This document shows, piece by piece, positions 30,332 through 40,446 of a DNA stretch of 64,000 bases. The translations under genes and the position numbers were made by a program. Position 1 is the first letter of the stretch, and every line of letters starts with the position of its first letter. The notes under the pieces are model-generated. The model did no database searches. It was given only the letters and a program-made list of their open reading frames with translations, and was not told where the DNA came from. The DNA comes from Tetradesmus obliquus (lineage: Eukaryota; Chlorophyta; Chlorophyceae; Sphaeropleales; Scenedesmaceae). The stretch lies in NCBI GenBank assembly GCA_030272155.1, contig CP126199.1, positions 558,001 to 622,000 of the forward strand, written 5' to 3'.

Positions 30332-31196
30332 CACGGATTGAAAAAAAGTGAAACTCGCGCAGCAAGAGCTGCTGAGGAGATGCAGAGGCAGTGCAGCAAT
30401 GCATGGCTGCCGCAGCGTTCTACTGGCTTCAGGTGCTCTTGGCAGCGCAGCCGTGTTGACACGTCATGCTGCCACCTGTGCCTTCTCATGCACATGTTGT
30501 GCGGGTGCGCTGTTGGGTTGCAGCTTTGCCAATCCCAATTCATACAGTTGACCCAGAGCCCGTTGTGAGCTACATGATGCCGTTTCTGTACTTGCTTCCT
30601 TTGTAACTGCTGCCAGGGCATGTGCAGTACCACAGCTACATCTACTGACACCGACAAGCAGCTGCATACTTGTCTGCTAGTGCGTGCAAGCTTACCTGCA
30701 GATTACCATCTGCTCCTGCAATGGCTGGGTTGGCGCGGCCACTGGCTGGCTCCTCTGCTGCTGCTGCTGCTGGTGGCGAAGCTGCTGCTGCTGCAGCTGC
30801 CCTGTACACCTCAGCTACTGCTTCACTGGGTGGCTCCGGCTTCTGCTGCTGCTGCTGCTCCTGCTGCTGCTCCTGCTTTGGCTCGCCAAGCAGCTCGCCT
30901 AGCAGGTCTTCTGTTCTGCTAGCACTGTCATTCTTACCCTGCAGGCACACAGTTTACAGTGCAGTTTATACTCAGTCTCAATTGTGTCCATTCTGTCATG
31001 CAAGTGCAGATATCAACCATGTGGCTGCATGGCGAGCTCAAACCACTACTACGATGCATGACAGGGCGTTGTGCAGCTACCTTGGAACAGCCAACTGCTG
31101 CGTTAGCCACAGCTCACCTCGCCCTCCTCTGCTCTGCAGCTTATGATCCTCTGCTGCCTGCCTGCTGGTACACAAGCTGGCTGGAATGGCACTACC
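25399..31196 (-). CDS. EGY1: EGY1-like chloroplast site-2 (M50) intramembrane metalloprotease
   Basis: Minus-strand exons in phase: 31118-31196 (Cys/Arg leader part), 30696-30938, 29939-30025, 29507-29584, 29120-29347, 28676-28746, 27555-27867, 26911-27029, 25957-26083, 25399-25542 (TAA). They encode about 495 residues. Landmarks match plant EGY1 in order: FGFDTMWVTSVENYEQ, VFKGNVRSKDPREAYAKL, WLAVAFGAFSVV (first span), the zinc motif LLAHEAGHK, GSFGGITRFKGFVPNRE, the second metal motif NLLPTGELDGGRIAL, then FYWVVLVLALQRGP and a C-terminal hydrophobic segment. HExxH and the Asp of LDGG are intact, so the enzyme should be active; EGY1 cleaves membrane proteins in the thylakoid. The true first exon was not found: the ATG near 31,335 runs to a TAG at its apparent splice site. 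Confidence 0.88.
26135..26315 (-). repeat. Two partial copies of the start of the EGY1 exon 25957-26083
   Basis: Segments near 26,140-26,195 and 26,255-26,312 repeat GVLTVIGLAIFSF coding sequence and the acceptor side. They lie in the intron upstream (in transcription sense) of the real exon. Confidence 0.75.
26645..26795 (-). repeat. Two partial copies of the end of the EGY1 GELDGG exon with donor sites
   Basis: About 26,648-26,685 and 26,758-26,800 repeat the coding end (GRIALACFG) with its donor, separated by unrelated bases. The complete exon is at 26,911-27,029. A copy of the opposite end of the same exon lies at about 27,118-27,160. Confidence 0.75.
27342..27480 (-). repeat. Partial copy of the end of the EGY1 exon 27555-27867
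   Basis: This 139-bp segment repeats the last part of the exon (SVGLGDVSIDSPGLADSF...LANPE) and its donor with only a few substitutions. It is open in frame and could be confused with a real exon. Confidence 0.8.
27945..28410 (-). repeat. Several partial copies of the start of the EGY1 exon 27555-27867
   Basis: Copies at about 27,945-28,075, 28,150-28,250 (itself containing an internal 27-bp duplication of GGCAGGGATGATGAGGGGCA type) and 28,335-28,405 repeat VAANKAGVQLYLPLIIPAG coding sequence with an acceptor. They become shorter with distance from the real exon. Confidence 0.8.
28750..28828 (-). repeat. CAG array (CTG in gene sense) at the acceptor of the HEAGH exon
   Basis: On the minus strand the run reads (CTG)n ending in CAG directly before the exon that encodes DIIEALPLAGAF and the zinc motif. 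It mirrors the CTG-acceptor arrangement of the plus-strand genes. Confidence 0.85.
29819..29930 (-). repeat. CTG-rich array (CAG in gene sense) next to an EGY1 donor
   Basis: The interrupted array begins about nine bases after the donor of exon 29939-30025. In the sense of the gene it reads CAG, opposite to the acceptor-side arrays. Confidence 0.8.
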
Positions 31197-31995
31197 CTGC
31201 AGTAGCAGCAGCAGTAGCAGCAGTAGGGACACCCTGGCCTGAGTGAGCCGCCTTCACCCTGTGCAGAGCAGCAGAACAGGTGCAGTGGAATATCTATACC
31301 TAGTTGGCCTCGACGTCTGCTGCAGGAGCCGACATGGTCGTGAATGCGCACGCAAGGCCATCTCAGTGAGTTCCTAGGGTGAGAGCAAGATCACAACTGC
31401 TATCGACCGCAACGTGGATGAGCACTGCAACCGACGTTTATTTGATATCGTTTAGGCGAGTTGAGTGCGAATCTCCAGCCTTCTCAGTTGGTGTCAACGT
31501 AGGGTCTGGCGCGAGCAGTGTTCAGTGTCGTCAGTTTGAACCGCTGCAACAGCGGCTGCACATGGAACGACTGTTACCTGGTGTGAATGGATCATGTGTT
31601 ATGTATTCATATGACCTTGCTGAGCTAGGCTGCGTTGGTGTACGAAACGTGCTTCACCACTGTACTTGTGTTAGGCCCCTCCCGTCACATGGTCCCTGAT
31701 CTGCTTCTCAGAATCTAACAATAGGGGAATTGATTGTGTTAAAGTGACACATTGTAGCAGTGCCACACCTCACACCCACAGCATGGCAAACGTCCAGGTG
31801 CACTGTGCTGCGCTGCGCCCCACCACAGCAGTAGCGTGCTGAAGGATACCCAATAGCTTCCTGGCAGCTCCAACACACCTGCAGCTCCACCAGCAGCTGC
31901 TGGAACAGCACACTAGCACAGCAACAGCATAGCACACGCCACGGAGGCATTAGCATAAGCAGCAGCACCACACTTCAAGTGTGCAAGTTGCACAG
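31197..31995. other. Divergent interval between EGY1-like and APH-1 genes
   Basis: The sequence should contain both promoters and the unresolved first exon of the EGY1-like gene. I see no other gene. No clear TATA box was identified. Confidence 0.5.
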
Positions 31996-33907
31996 ATGGC
32001 TGCAACAGCCTTCTTCGGGCACTTCTTCCTAGGCATAGGCCCTGGCATCGCCTTCTTCCTAGCTGTCATAGCGCCCAAGTCCTTCGTGTTGCTGCTGTCC
32101 TTCTTCAGCGCCTTCTACTGGCTGCTGGTGCTGCTGCTGACCTCAGCAGTGTTCAGGGGCTTCGTCCCGCTGCCAAGCACACAACCAGCATATGCCGGCG
32201 CTCTCCTGGCAGCAGTAGCAATTGAAGAAGCAGCCCGAGCCGGCGTCTGGCAGATGCACAAGCGAGCCCTGTCTGTCCTGCAAGGCATGTCAGCATCCTC
32301 CGGCCACTCATTTACTAAGCTCGATGAGCTGTATCTGGCACTGGGCTGGGGATATGGCCATGCAGCAGTGCACGTGCTGTTCATTTTTGGCAGCTTGCTG
32401 CCCCTCACCGCAGGCCACGGCACAGCATACAGCACGCATTGCCCGCAGATGAGTGTGTTTACAGTGGCTGCGCTCAACAGCCTGGGGCTGGGGGCCAGCC
32501 TGGTGGCACTGAGTGTGGTGGCGCTGGAGGCGTGGGGCCGCAAGTCATGGCTGGGCGCTGCGTATGCGCCACTGATGCACGCCGGTGCAGCACTGCTGGT
32601 GAGTGTGCAGCCAGTGCGTGACAGCAACTGCACTTAGCAAGAAAGGCATCTGCCTACAGCAGTGACTTGTGTTGTGCTGTAGCAGCGCTCGCTAGTGGGG
32701 TATTTACATATGAGTGGTTTTCACAGTGGCTGTGCTCAGCCTGGGGCTAGGGGCTAGCCTGGTGGCGCTGAGTGTGGTGGCGCTGGAGGCGTGGGGCCGG
32801 CGCTCGTGGCTGGGCGCTGCCTATGCACCACTGGTGCATGCCGGCGCAGCACTGCTGGTGAGTGCAGGCATGAGTGTGACAGCAAAATGCACTTGAAGAT
32901 ATAGGCATCTGCTGGCAGCAGTGATCATGTTGTGCTGTAGCAGCGTTTGCTTGTGGTGTCCTTGGAGGCACGGGGTCACAGGTCATGGCTGGGCGCTGCG
33001 TATGCACCGCTGGTGCATGCCGGCGCAGCACTGCTGGTGAGTGCGAGCGTGTATATATGACAACCACAGCGCATGACAGCAGAGGCATCTGCCGCCAGTA
33101 GTATTATGTGTTGTGCTGTAGCAGCATGTCGGCGCAGCACTGTTGGCGAGTGTGCAGCGTGTGCACAGGGTGGAAGATTGTGACGAGTGCCTGCGTGCAA
33201 CAGTGCATCATGTTGTGTATGGCAGTGTAGCGCTCGCTGTTGGTGCATGTGTGCAGTTAACGGTGCAACAAGGACTGCGCAACATAAGGCTGGGTTCACC
33301 AGCAACAGCTTGCACAGAAGCAGCACAGCTCTCCGCACGCGTTCAGCGGCTGGCGAGTTGTGCCTGTGCTGGGTTGCTTGGCGTGCTGCTTGCTCCCAGC
33401 CATGTTTTTCTGTGCTGATGTTGTCGCGCAAGGTGCCTATCCTTTGGCTCATGGCATACACAAATCACCAGCAATGCAGCGATTAGCAGACTTTGCAGCA
33501 GCATCCGTGACCCATGTGCACTCTGCTGTCTCCTGCCGCTGCTGCCCCTGCAGACGCTAGGCAGCTTCCGGCCAGGCGGCTGCACAGCAGCAGTAGCAGC
33601 GCAGCTGGCGCTAGGCCTAGTCAACACCTGGTATGCAGCATCCATTGCATGGAAGCAGGGCGGCAGCAGCAGCAGCAGCACTGGCGGCGGCAGCACTGCC
33701 AGGCACTCGCACAGCTCTGGGGGAAGCGCAGGAGCACAGCCATTGGGGGCCCTGCCAGCGGATGGCAGCAGCGGCAGCTGGATGGCTGCTGCTGCTGCTG
33801 CTGATGGTGGTGGCAGCAGTGGTGGTGGTGCAGGGCGGGAGGCGTCAGCAGCGATTGTCAGCCCGCGAGCCGGCCCACCTCCCAGCCTGAGGAGCAGAGG
33901 GGCCTGA
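31996..33907 (+). CDS. APH1: Gamma-secretase subunit APH-1
   Basis: Two exons, 31996-32598 and 33554-33907 (TGA), join in phase 0 to 318 residues. The protein opens MAATAFFGHFFLGIGPGIAF, the typical APH-1 first membrane segment, and shows about seven hydrophobic segments. GWGYGHAAVHVLFIFGSLLP contains the conserved small-residue and His pattern of the APH-1 active-complex interface, and TLGSFRPGGCTAAVAAQLAL in exon 2 is the last helices region. APH-1 is the scaffold that assembles with presenilin, nicastrin and PEN-2 in an intramembrane aspartyl protease of endomembranes. The C-terminal 70 residues are a Gly/Ser/Ala-rich extension absent from animal APH-1 (about 265 residues). The long intron holds copies of the exon 1 end. 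Confidence 0.85.
32720..33155 (+). repeat. Three decreasing copies of the end of APH-1 exon 1 with donor sites
   Basis: Copies occupy about 32,720-32,862 (LGLGASLVALSVVALEAWGR to LL|GTGAGT), 32,955-33,040 and 33,121-33,155. They shorten from about 140 to 35 bp with distance from the exon, and each keeps the CACTGCTGGTGAGTG or similar donor. The bases between them (GGCATCTGC..AGCAGTG..TTGTGCTGTAGCAGC) are also repeated, giving a period of 200-250 bp. Confidence 0.85.
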
Positions 33908-34302
33908 GCTGTCTGCTGTTTGGTAGTGGCTGGATATGATATGGTTTTGCAAGATCCTTGGGTGGTGTGACTGTGCCTTCTGCAGAAATGACTGCTACGT
34001 ACTGCTGCCGGCAGTATGATGCTGCTGGTAACATAGTGACGTGACACGGGTGACGTTGCGTGCACCAAGAGACTGAGCTCATACCTGAGCTAGATAGTCG
34101 GCGTACCCTTATTTCCGGATCATGTATGAGCACATTCTGCACGTTGCTGATGCACGAACTGAAGTAGTGGATGGAGCAGCAGCTACAGCAGCAGCAGCAG
34201 TGGCAGCAGCAGCGGCTACAGCAGTGCTGGCGAGGCTTGCATCACAATAGCTAGACGCTGTATCCTCACACTGTCATAAAAGCAGCCGATTTTGCCATAG
34301 CG
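33908..34302 (+). other. Interval between APH-1 and the URI-type gene
   Basis: It includes a short GCA/GCAG-rich run at about 34,170-34,230. Nothing else was recognised; it should hold the 3' UTR of APH-1 and the promoter of the next gene. Confidence 0.5.
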
Positions 34303-35023
34303 ATGGCCGTCGACTCCCCAGCCTTCATAGATTCAGCACTCAAGGTGTACCATGTGGAGGTGCACAGAGCCATCAAGGCACAAGAGGAGCAGCTGTCGCA
34401 GCTATGCTCGGCTCGTGATCAGCTGCAACAAACCATGCAGACGCTTGCGCAGCTCCCGGACCGGCTGCGGCACACAGCCATGATCCCGCTCGGAAAGCAT
34501 GCTTTCTTTCCCGGCCACCTGACCCGCACCAATGAGGTTATGGTGCACCTCGGAAATCAGTACTTTGTGGAAACCACTGCAGCGGCAGCTCGGGGCATCC
34601 TGCAGCGGAAGCTGGATGTGGTGTCAACGGGTGTCAGCAGGGCAGAGCAGCAGCTGCAGGCCCTGAGGGCCAGACTGGACGTCACACAGAGCAGCTTACG
34701 AGATGACACAGCCGATGGCGAGGCCACGGAGATACGCAGCAGCTTAGAGGAAAGCGATGCTCTGCTGGCAAGCGCTGCCAGCAAGCGCAAGCAGGCAGCA
34801 GCGGCAGTACGCCAGCGGCAGCAGCAGCAGCATGGCCAAGGGGTAGTCAGCAGGGTTAGGACAGCAAGCGGCTACAGCTACACGCCATTAGGTCTGTCTG
34901 AGGGGCAGCAGCAGCAGCAGCAGCAGCAGCAAGACCCGGAGGATGCTGCTCTGCAGGCCAGGCTGGAGGAGCTGATCAGGTTGGAGGAGCAGCAGCAGCA
35001 GGCAGACGAGCAAGAAGCGCCCT

Positions 35024-35056
<33 letters not shown>

Positions 35057-35270
35057 TTGCTTCAATACAAGAAGGTGAAGAAGAGGATGACAGGGAGGAG
35101 CCAGCAGCTACAGCTGACAGCAAGGCACGCGTGCATCCAGCAGCCCAGCACTTGCAGCAACTGGAGGAGCAGACGGACAGCGATGACGAAGACGCGCAGC
35201 AGCATGGGTTGCAGCCGCCACAGCAGCAAGGGGGTGTGGTTAGCCAGGTGGTTGAGCGACAACCCAAGGC

Positions 35271-35313
<43 letters not shown>

Positions 35314-35718
35314 GGAAGACAACAGCAGGAGAAGGCAGCAGCAGCAGGCCGTATCGCTGCAGGCACTGCAGCAGCGCCCAGCAGACCCCCACTGAAGTCT
35401 GCCTTGAAGAAGGGCTTCCTCACATCACCTAGCAAGCCTAAAGCCAGCAGCAGCAGTAGCAGCACTAGCAGCAGCAGCAGTAGTACCACCAGTGGCAGCG
35501 GCAGTGGCAGTGGGCCGCTGCGCAGCAGCGCGACTGCCTTCACAGGAGCTGTGGTGGAGAGGCCTGTGCTTGCAGTGGATGATAGCAAGCGTGATGCAGT
35601 GGTGCCAGCTGTTGTGGAGCGAGTGCCACTGGCAGCGCCGCCCCCTGCCAGCACCAGCAGTGCCAGCAGACCCAGCAAGTTCAAGCTGAGGAGGATGGGC
35701 CTGGAAACACCGGAATGA
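34303..35718 (+). CDS. URI1: Unconventional prefoldin RPB5 interactor (URI)-like protein
   Basis: A single open frame of 471 residues from ATG at 34303 to TGA. Residues about 10-135 form a prefoldin-alpha type domain: a coiled coil, then AMIPLGKHAFFPGHLTRTNE and VMVHLGNQYFVETTA, the beta-hairpin motif characteristic of URI, then a second coiled coil. The remainder is low complexity with five poly-Gln runs, acidic patches, a PLKSALKKGF segment near residue 365 and a basic tail. URI works with RPB5 and R2TP/prefoldin-like partners in RNA polymerase assembly, in cytoplasm and nucleus. No intron is apparent, unlike most genes here. The conserved part is short, so the assignment rests on the prefoldin motifs. 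Confidence 0.8.
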
Positions 35719-36539
35719 GTCAAGCATGTTCTGCAGCAGGGTTCATGTTTTCAAATGGACATGTAACGTGTGTTGACATGGGAAGGCAGCAACATGAGGT
35801 AGACTGGCCTTCTGTTGTTCTAGACTGGATTGAAGTGTTTATGCTGTTGCTGTTTCTGCATATGCAAGCAGTCCTGGCAATTGTTCGTCAGCCTGATGGT
35901 GGACAGCCCGTACACTTTACCACTTGAGCTCTAGTTCCACGGAGCAATCGTTTATCATATACCAGATTAACAGTAATCAAGGTGCTTGTGTCTAAATAAT
36001 CGAATGATATGTGTCCGCCGGAACAGCTAGTACGTAAGCCGGCACTGCCAAACAGTGGATCATCACATGGTTCGTGATCTGGCCGATCAGGCTTACTGCG
36101 CAGCTACCTGAGCGGAACCAGACAATCATTACACTGGTAAAGAATACTCAGCCGTCAGGTAGGCCTCCTGCGTCGAGCATGCACTCTGCTTCCCATTGCC
36201 TGCTGTGCTGCTGTACTGCTGTGCCTTTTGTTGCAACATGTCATGCATGTTCCATATCCTTGCTACCACTGCAGCTTCAAGCCTGGTAGAAGCCACTTCA
36301 AGACTGCATAGGGCCCCCTTCTCAGCGCCTGCCATATACCTGTGCTGGTTGCCCGCGCACTGCATGCCTCCGCACTTGCTTGCCAAAAACATCCCCTCCC
36401 TCAGCCACCCATCAACCAGCTGATTGCTTACATCCTCTGTGGCAGGAAACAATCTGGGTTTGCTGCATGTACTGAAGCACCAACAACAGCATCAGCCCTT
36501 CCCTCCTTCGTGCCCTGCCCCTGCAGCAGCAACAGCAGC
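35719..36539 (+). other. Interval between URI-like and APC5 genes
   Basis: No gene or repeat recognised. The frame of APC5 stays open for about 200 bases upstream of its ATG, but without an ATG and without similarity, so I treat it as 5' UTR. Confidence 0.5.
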
Positions 36540-37992
36540 ATGAGCGGGCCAAGTTTTGCCGTGCACCCGGAGCACGTGCAGCTCTCCATCCTCATCTCTG
36601 CACTGGTGGCACCACCACCCTACGAAATCGGCTGGGGCGCCGGCTTTGACGGACCAACAGCACAGCGGCAGCTGGCGCTGCTGCTGCTGGAGGAGGTGCA
36701 GGACAGCAGCAGCCCAACCCTCACGCCGCTGCCGCTGCTGCTGCTGCGGCTGCAACAGCAGCTGGGGCAGGCTGGTGCAGTGCTAGCTGGCGCACTGGTG
36801 GGGTCCCTGCGGGGCCTCAGATCACCTGATGATATGGTGACTGTGTTCCAGGGCTTCAGCACGCTGCTTGCAGCGCCCGGGTCCACACCAGCAGCAGCAA
36901 CAGACGGCTGCAGCATCCCGTATATAGCCACAACTAGCCCACTAGGGCTGTTTTTAAGAAGAGTAAGGCTGGGGTTGAGTGGCATGAGCATACAAGGCCT
37001 CGCAAGCTTGTCAGGGCAGATCCAGCAGCAGCTAGCACAGCTGGACATGCAGCAGCAAGCAGCAGCTGCAGCAGCAGCCGGCGATGATGCAGCAGCAGCA
37101 GCAGCAGCAGCAGCAGGGGCAGCAGCAGCAGGGCTTGCAGGAGCTGGTGCAGGAGGCAGCAGCGGAGCGCTGAAGGACCAGGCGGTGCTGGAGGCGTATG
37201 TGAACCAGCTGCTGGCTGCAGTGGAAAGCCAGGGGCCGGCAGTACCTGTGGCAGCAGTGGAGGCAGCAGTAAGCCAGCTGGCAGTGCTGCAGCCGCAGCC
37301 CAAGCTGGAGTACCTACGCATGGCTGTTAGCATGGCACACAAAGACATGCATGCGGCACTGGCTTCGCTGCATGATTATTTCGATACTAGCGGCAGCAGC
37401 TTGCATGGCGGTAGCGCCAGCGCAGCAGCAGCAGCAGGGCTTGCAGGTGGGCTGGGCGCTGCTGCCGCAGCAGCAGCAGGCCAGGCAGGCGCAGCAGCTG
37501 CTGCTGCTGGTGCCGGTGCTAAGAGCAAGGGAAGAAATCAAGCTGCGCTGCATAGCCTTGCAGCGCTGCATGCTCACCTGGGGCACCCCCAGGAGGCTAG
37601 AGGTGCCCTGCAGGAGCTGCTGCGGCTAGGGCAGCAGCATGGCGATGAATGGAGCTTGCTGCATGCCCTTGCTGGGCTCTGCAGGGTGATGGGCATGTCT
37701 GAGGGCCTGCAGATGCACGGCAGCAGCAGCAGCAGCAGCAGCAGGGCGGCGGCAGGGTCCAGTGGTGCTGCCCCAGCAGCGGCAGCAGGATGGGGCCTGC
37801 TGGACTTCCGCAGGACTGAGCAGCAGCTGCAGCTGCAAGCGCTGCTGCGGCGGTGCCTGAGCACTGCACGCGACATGCGTGCGCCACATATTGCAGCGTT
37901 TGCGGCTGTGGCGCTGGCTCGATTTGGCCTGCAGCATGCATCATCAGCCAGCAGTGCATCTGGCGCGAGTGGTGACGAGGACATCAGCGCAG

Positions 37993-38036
<44 letters not shown>

Positions 38037-39665
38037 GCAGACGGGGCAGCAGCCGGCGCAGGCGGCAGCAGCAGCAGCGCAGGCGCAGCAGCAGCAGCCA
38101 CCAGTGTGATGCTGCAGCGCATGCTGCTGGATGTTGCAACGCTAGAGCACCAGGCAGCCATTGCAGCAGCAGCTCCGGGCACACCTGCAGTGGTTGCAGC
38201 AGCGCCTGTGGCCACAGCACCAGGGCAGCAGCCATTGGCCCCTAACCTTGCAGCTCGCAGTACAGATCTATACAACCCTAGTGAAGCGTTTGGCACAGGT
38301 ACTAGCAGCACAGCCCCTGGCAGCATTGCAGCAGCAGGGCCAGCCAGCAAGCAGCAGCCGCCGGGGCTGGGCTGGCGAGCAGCAGCAGCAGCAGTGAGCC
38401 AGGCGCTTGCAACAGCACACTTGGTGGCGGCTGGGGGCCTGGCTCTGCAGGGGGCAAATAGCTTGGCAGGTGTGCGGCTGCTGATGCTGCTTACAGGACC
38501 TGGAGGCAGCGGGGCAGCAGCAGCAGCAACAGCAGCAGCAGAAGGTGGGGTGAACTTGAGTGCTGCTGCTTCCAGCTCTGCAGCAGGCAGTCAAGGAGTG
38601 CCAGATGCAGCAGCAGCCACATCATTAGCACTCTCAGCAGCCTCACAAGCAGTGAAGCTGGCTGGCAGGGCCAGTGTGACGGGCTGTGGTGTCCGCTATG
38701 AAGACACAACTGCAGCCTGGGGCCAGCTGGTAGAATTGGTGACCCAGCTGCAAGGCACAGCAGCAGGCCAATATGCCCTGCAGCTGGCCCAGGGCCACTC
38801 TCCTGCAAGTGCCCCGCCGCAGCACCTGGCTGCATCTCAGCAGCTGCTGTCACTGAGGCAGGCTCTCGCAGTGCAAGATATGCCTGCTGCCCGGTTGGCT
38901 TGTGAGGAGCTGCAGTGCCTCACTCCCTCACTGCAGCAGCTGGGGCTAGATGTGCAGCTCACAGCAGCAAAGGCGCATGCCCAGCTGCATGCTGCTGCCG
39001 GCTGCTGTGAGGAGGCCCATGCTGCAGCTGCTGCGCTGTTTGTGAGTGCTGCATCAGCAGGCATGCAGCCGCAGGCGCTTGAGGCACTGCTGCTGATGGC
39101 TCGGGCAGCGCTGGCAGCAGGCGATGCTGCAGGCGCGCTGCCGTGTGCGCTGAGCGCGCTGTTGCACTGCCAACAGCTGCAGCTGGATACGCTGCTGCCA
39201 GAGGCAGTGCTGCTGCTGGCTGCTGCGTGGCAGGCGCTAGAGCCTGGCGGTTCAGGGTTCTGTGTGCAGCTGCTGCAGCAGGTGCTGCCGCTGGCATATG
39301 CCCTGGGGCAAGTAAAGCTGCAGGGGGAGCTTGAAGAGGCGCTAGCGAAAGCGATGCTGCTGACCTTGCAGGATCAAGCTGCTGACAGCACAGCCAAACA
39401 GCAGCAACAGGATGTGCAGCAGGTGGGGCAGCAGGGCCAAGCACAAGCACAGGAGCAGCTTGCTGGCATTGCGCAGAGGTTGGCAGCTGCTGCAGCGTCG
39501 TATGAGCAGGCGGGGTGCTGGGGGGAGGCTGCAGGTGCATGGCTGGCGCTGGCACATGTGCTGGATGCTTCTGGCCAGCCAGGCAGGCGAGATGAGGCAG
39601 CTGCGAGCTGGCATGCCTGCAAGCAGAAGCTGTGGCAGGCTGGGCAGGTGGAGGCTATTGCCTAG
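36540..39665 (+). CDS. APC5: Anaphase-promoting complex subunit 5
   Basis: One uninterrupted frame of 1041 residues. The ATG at 36540 is the first in the frame and is directly followed by conserved sequence (HPEHVQLSILISALV). SPLGLFLRRVRLGLSGMSIQ and LEYLRMAVSMAHKDMHAALA match the N-terminal and ANAPC5 domains; the latter leads into HDYFD and, after an Ala-rich insertion, to TPR-type helices (LHSLAALHAHLGHPQEARGA, DEWSLLHALAGLCRVMG). More TPR-like Ala-rich helices fill the C-terminal half. APC5 is a platform subunit of the nuclear ubiquitin ligase that triggers anaphase. Several poly-Ala and Ser insertions make it longer than the human protein (about 755 residues). No coding intron is needed. 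Confidence 0.85.
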
Positions 39666-40446
39666 CGGCATAGGTGGCAATTCAAGATTGCCTGTTGGGC
39701 GATCTGAGTGCTTGTCGGCACAGCTTGCAGGAACGCGATTTCCCGGCACACTTGAAATAGGCTACTTACCATGCCACTGGAGCCTGCTATACGTCAGCCG
39801 CTGACCATCTTGCCAAGTTGTCATTATCACGTTGCCATCTTGTCAAGTTGTGTGGGGTGGCAGGGTATATGTTGTTGGCTATCTCAAGCAGGTACCCACT
39901 AGCAGATATGTTGCTTCCTGCAATGTGATGCTGCCTGCTGCAAGCATGCTGTGCAGGATGCCTGCAGGCATCTGCGTGGCCGCCAACATGGCAGCATGAC
40001 CATCATGCAGATGCTGCTCTGTCAAGCGTTCGTTGTGGCCGCAGTGAATGTGACGCAGTGTGGCATGGCACTGGTGCTGCTTCGTGCACTTCAACATTGC
40101 CATCAGCATCTTGCAATCATCACTGCAGCGAGAGTCACCTCAATGGGCGGGTGTGGGGGCAGCGAGAGTCAGCCACATGGAGTCAGCTGAGAGCATGTCT
40201 GTGCGGCCACTCTATCGGCTGGCTGCACAGGCTTGCATCGCAATGCCACATGGCACATGCATTTGCTTACTCTTTCAACTAGTGCAGTGGCTTTACAATG
40301 GGCTGCATCAACGGTGCCACAGTTTGACTGGCGTGTTATGTTGGGGTACAAGCCGGTAACGCCCTGGCCAGCACTTGGTACCAATGCAGCCTTATACGTC
40401 AGCAGCCTATCACAGTGGCGGCAAGCCGCCTTCATTTAGTGTCAAG
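39666..40446 (+). other. Interval between APC5 and the aminotransferase-like gene
   Basis: No gene or RNA recognised. It contains loosely repeated GCAGCAT/CATGC and CATCTTGCCAAGTTGT-type short motifs near 39,800-39,860. It holds the APC5 3' UTR and the promoter of the next gene. Confidence 0.5.

Noticed and set aside
32720-33155. Extra transmembrane exons of APH-1
   Set aside because: They repeat the end of exon 1 with progressive truncation; including them would duplicate the same helix and does not match the family length.
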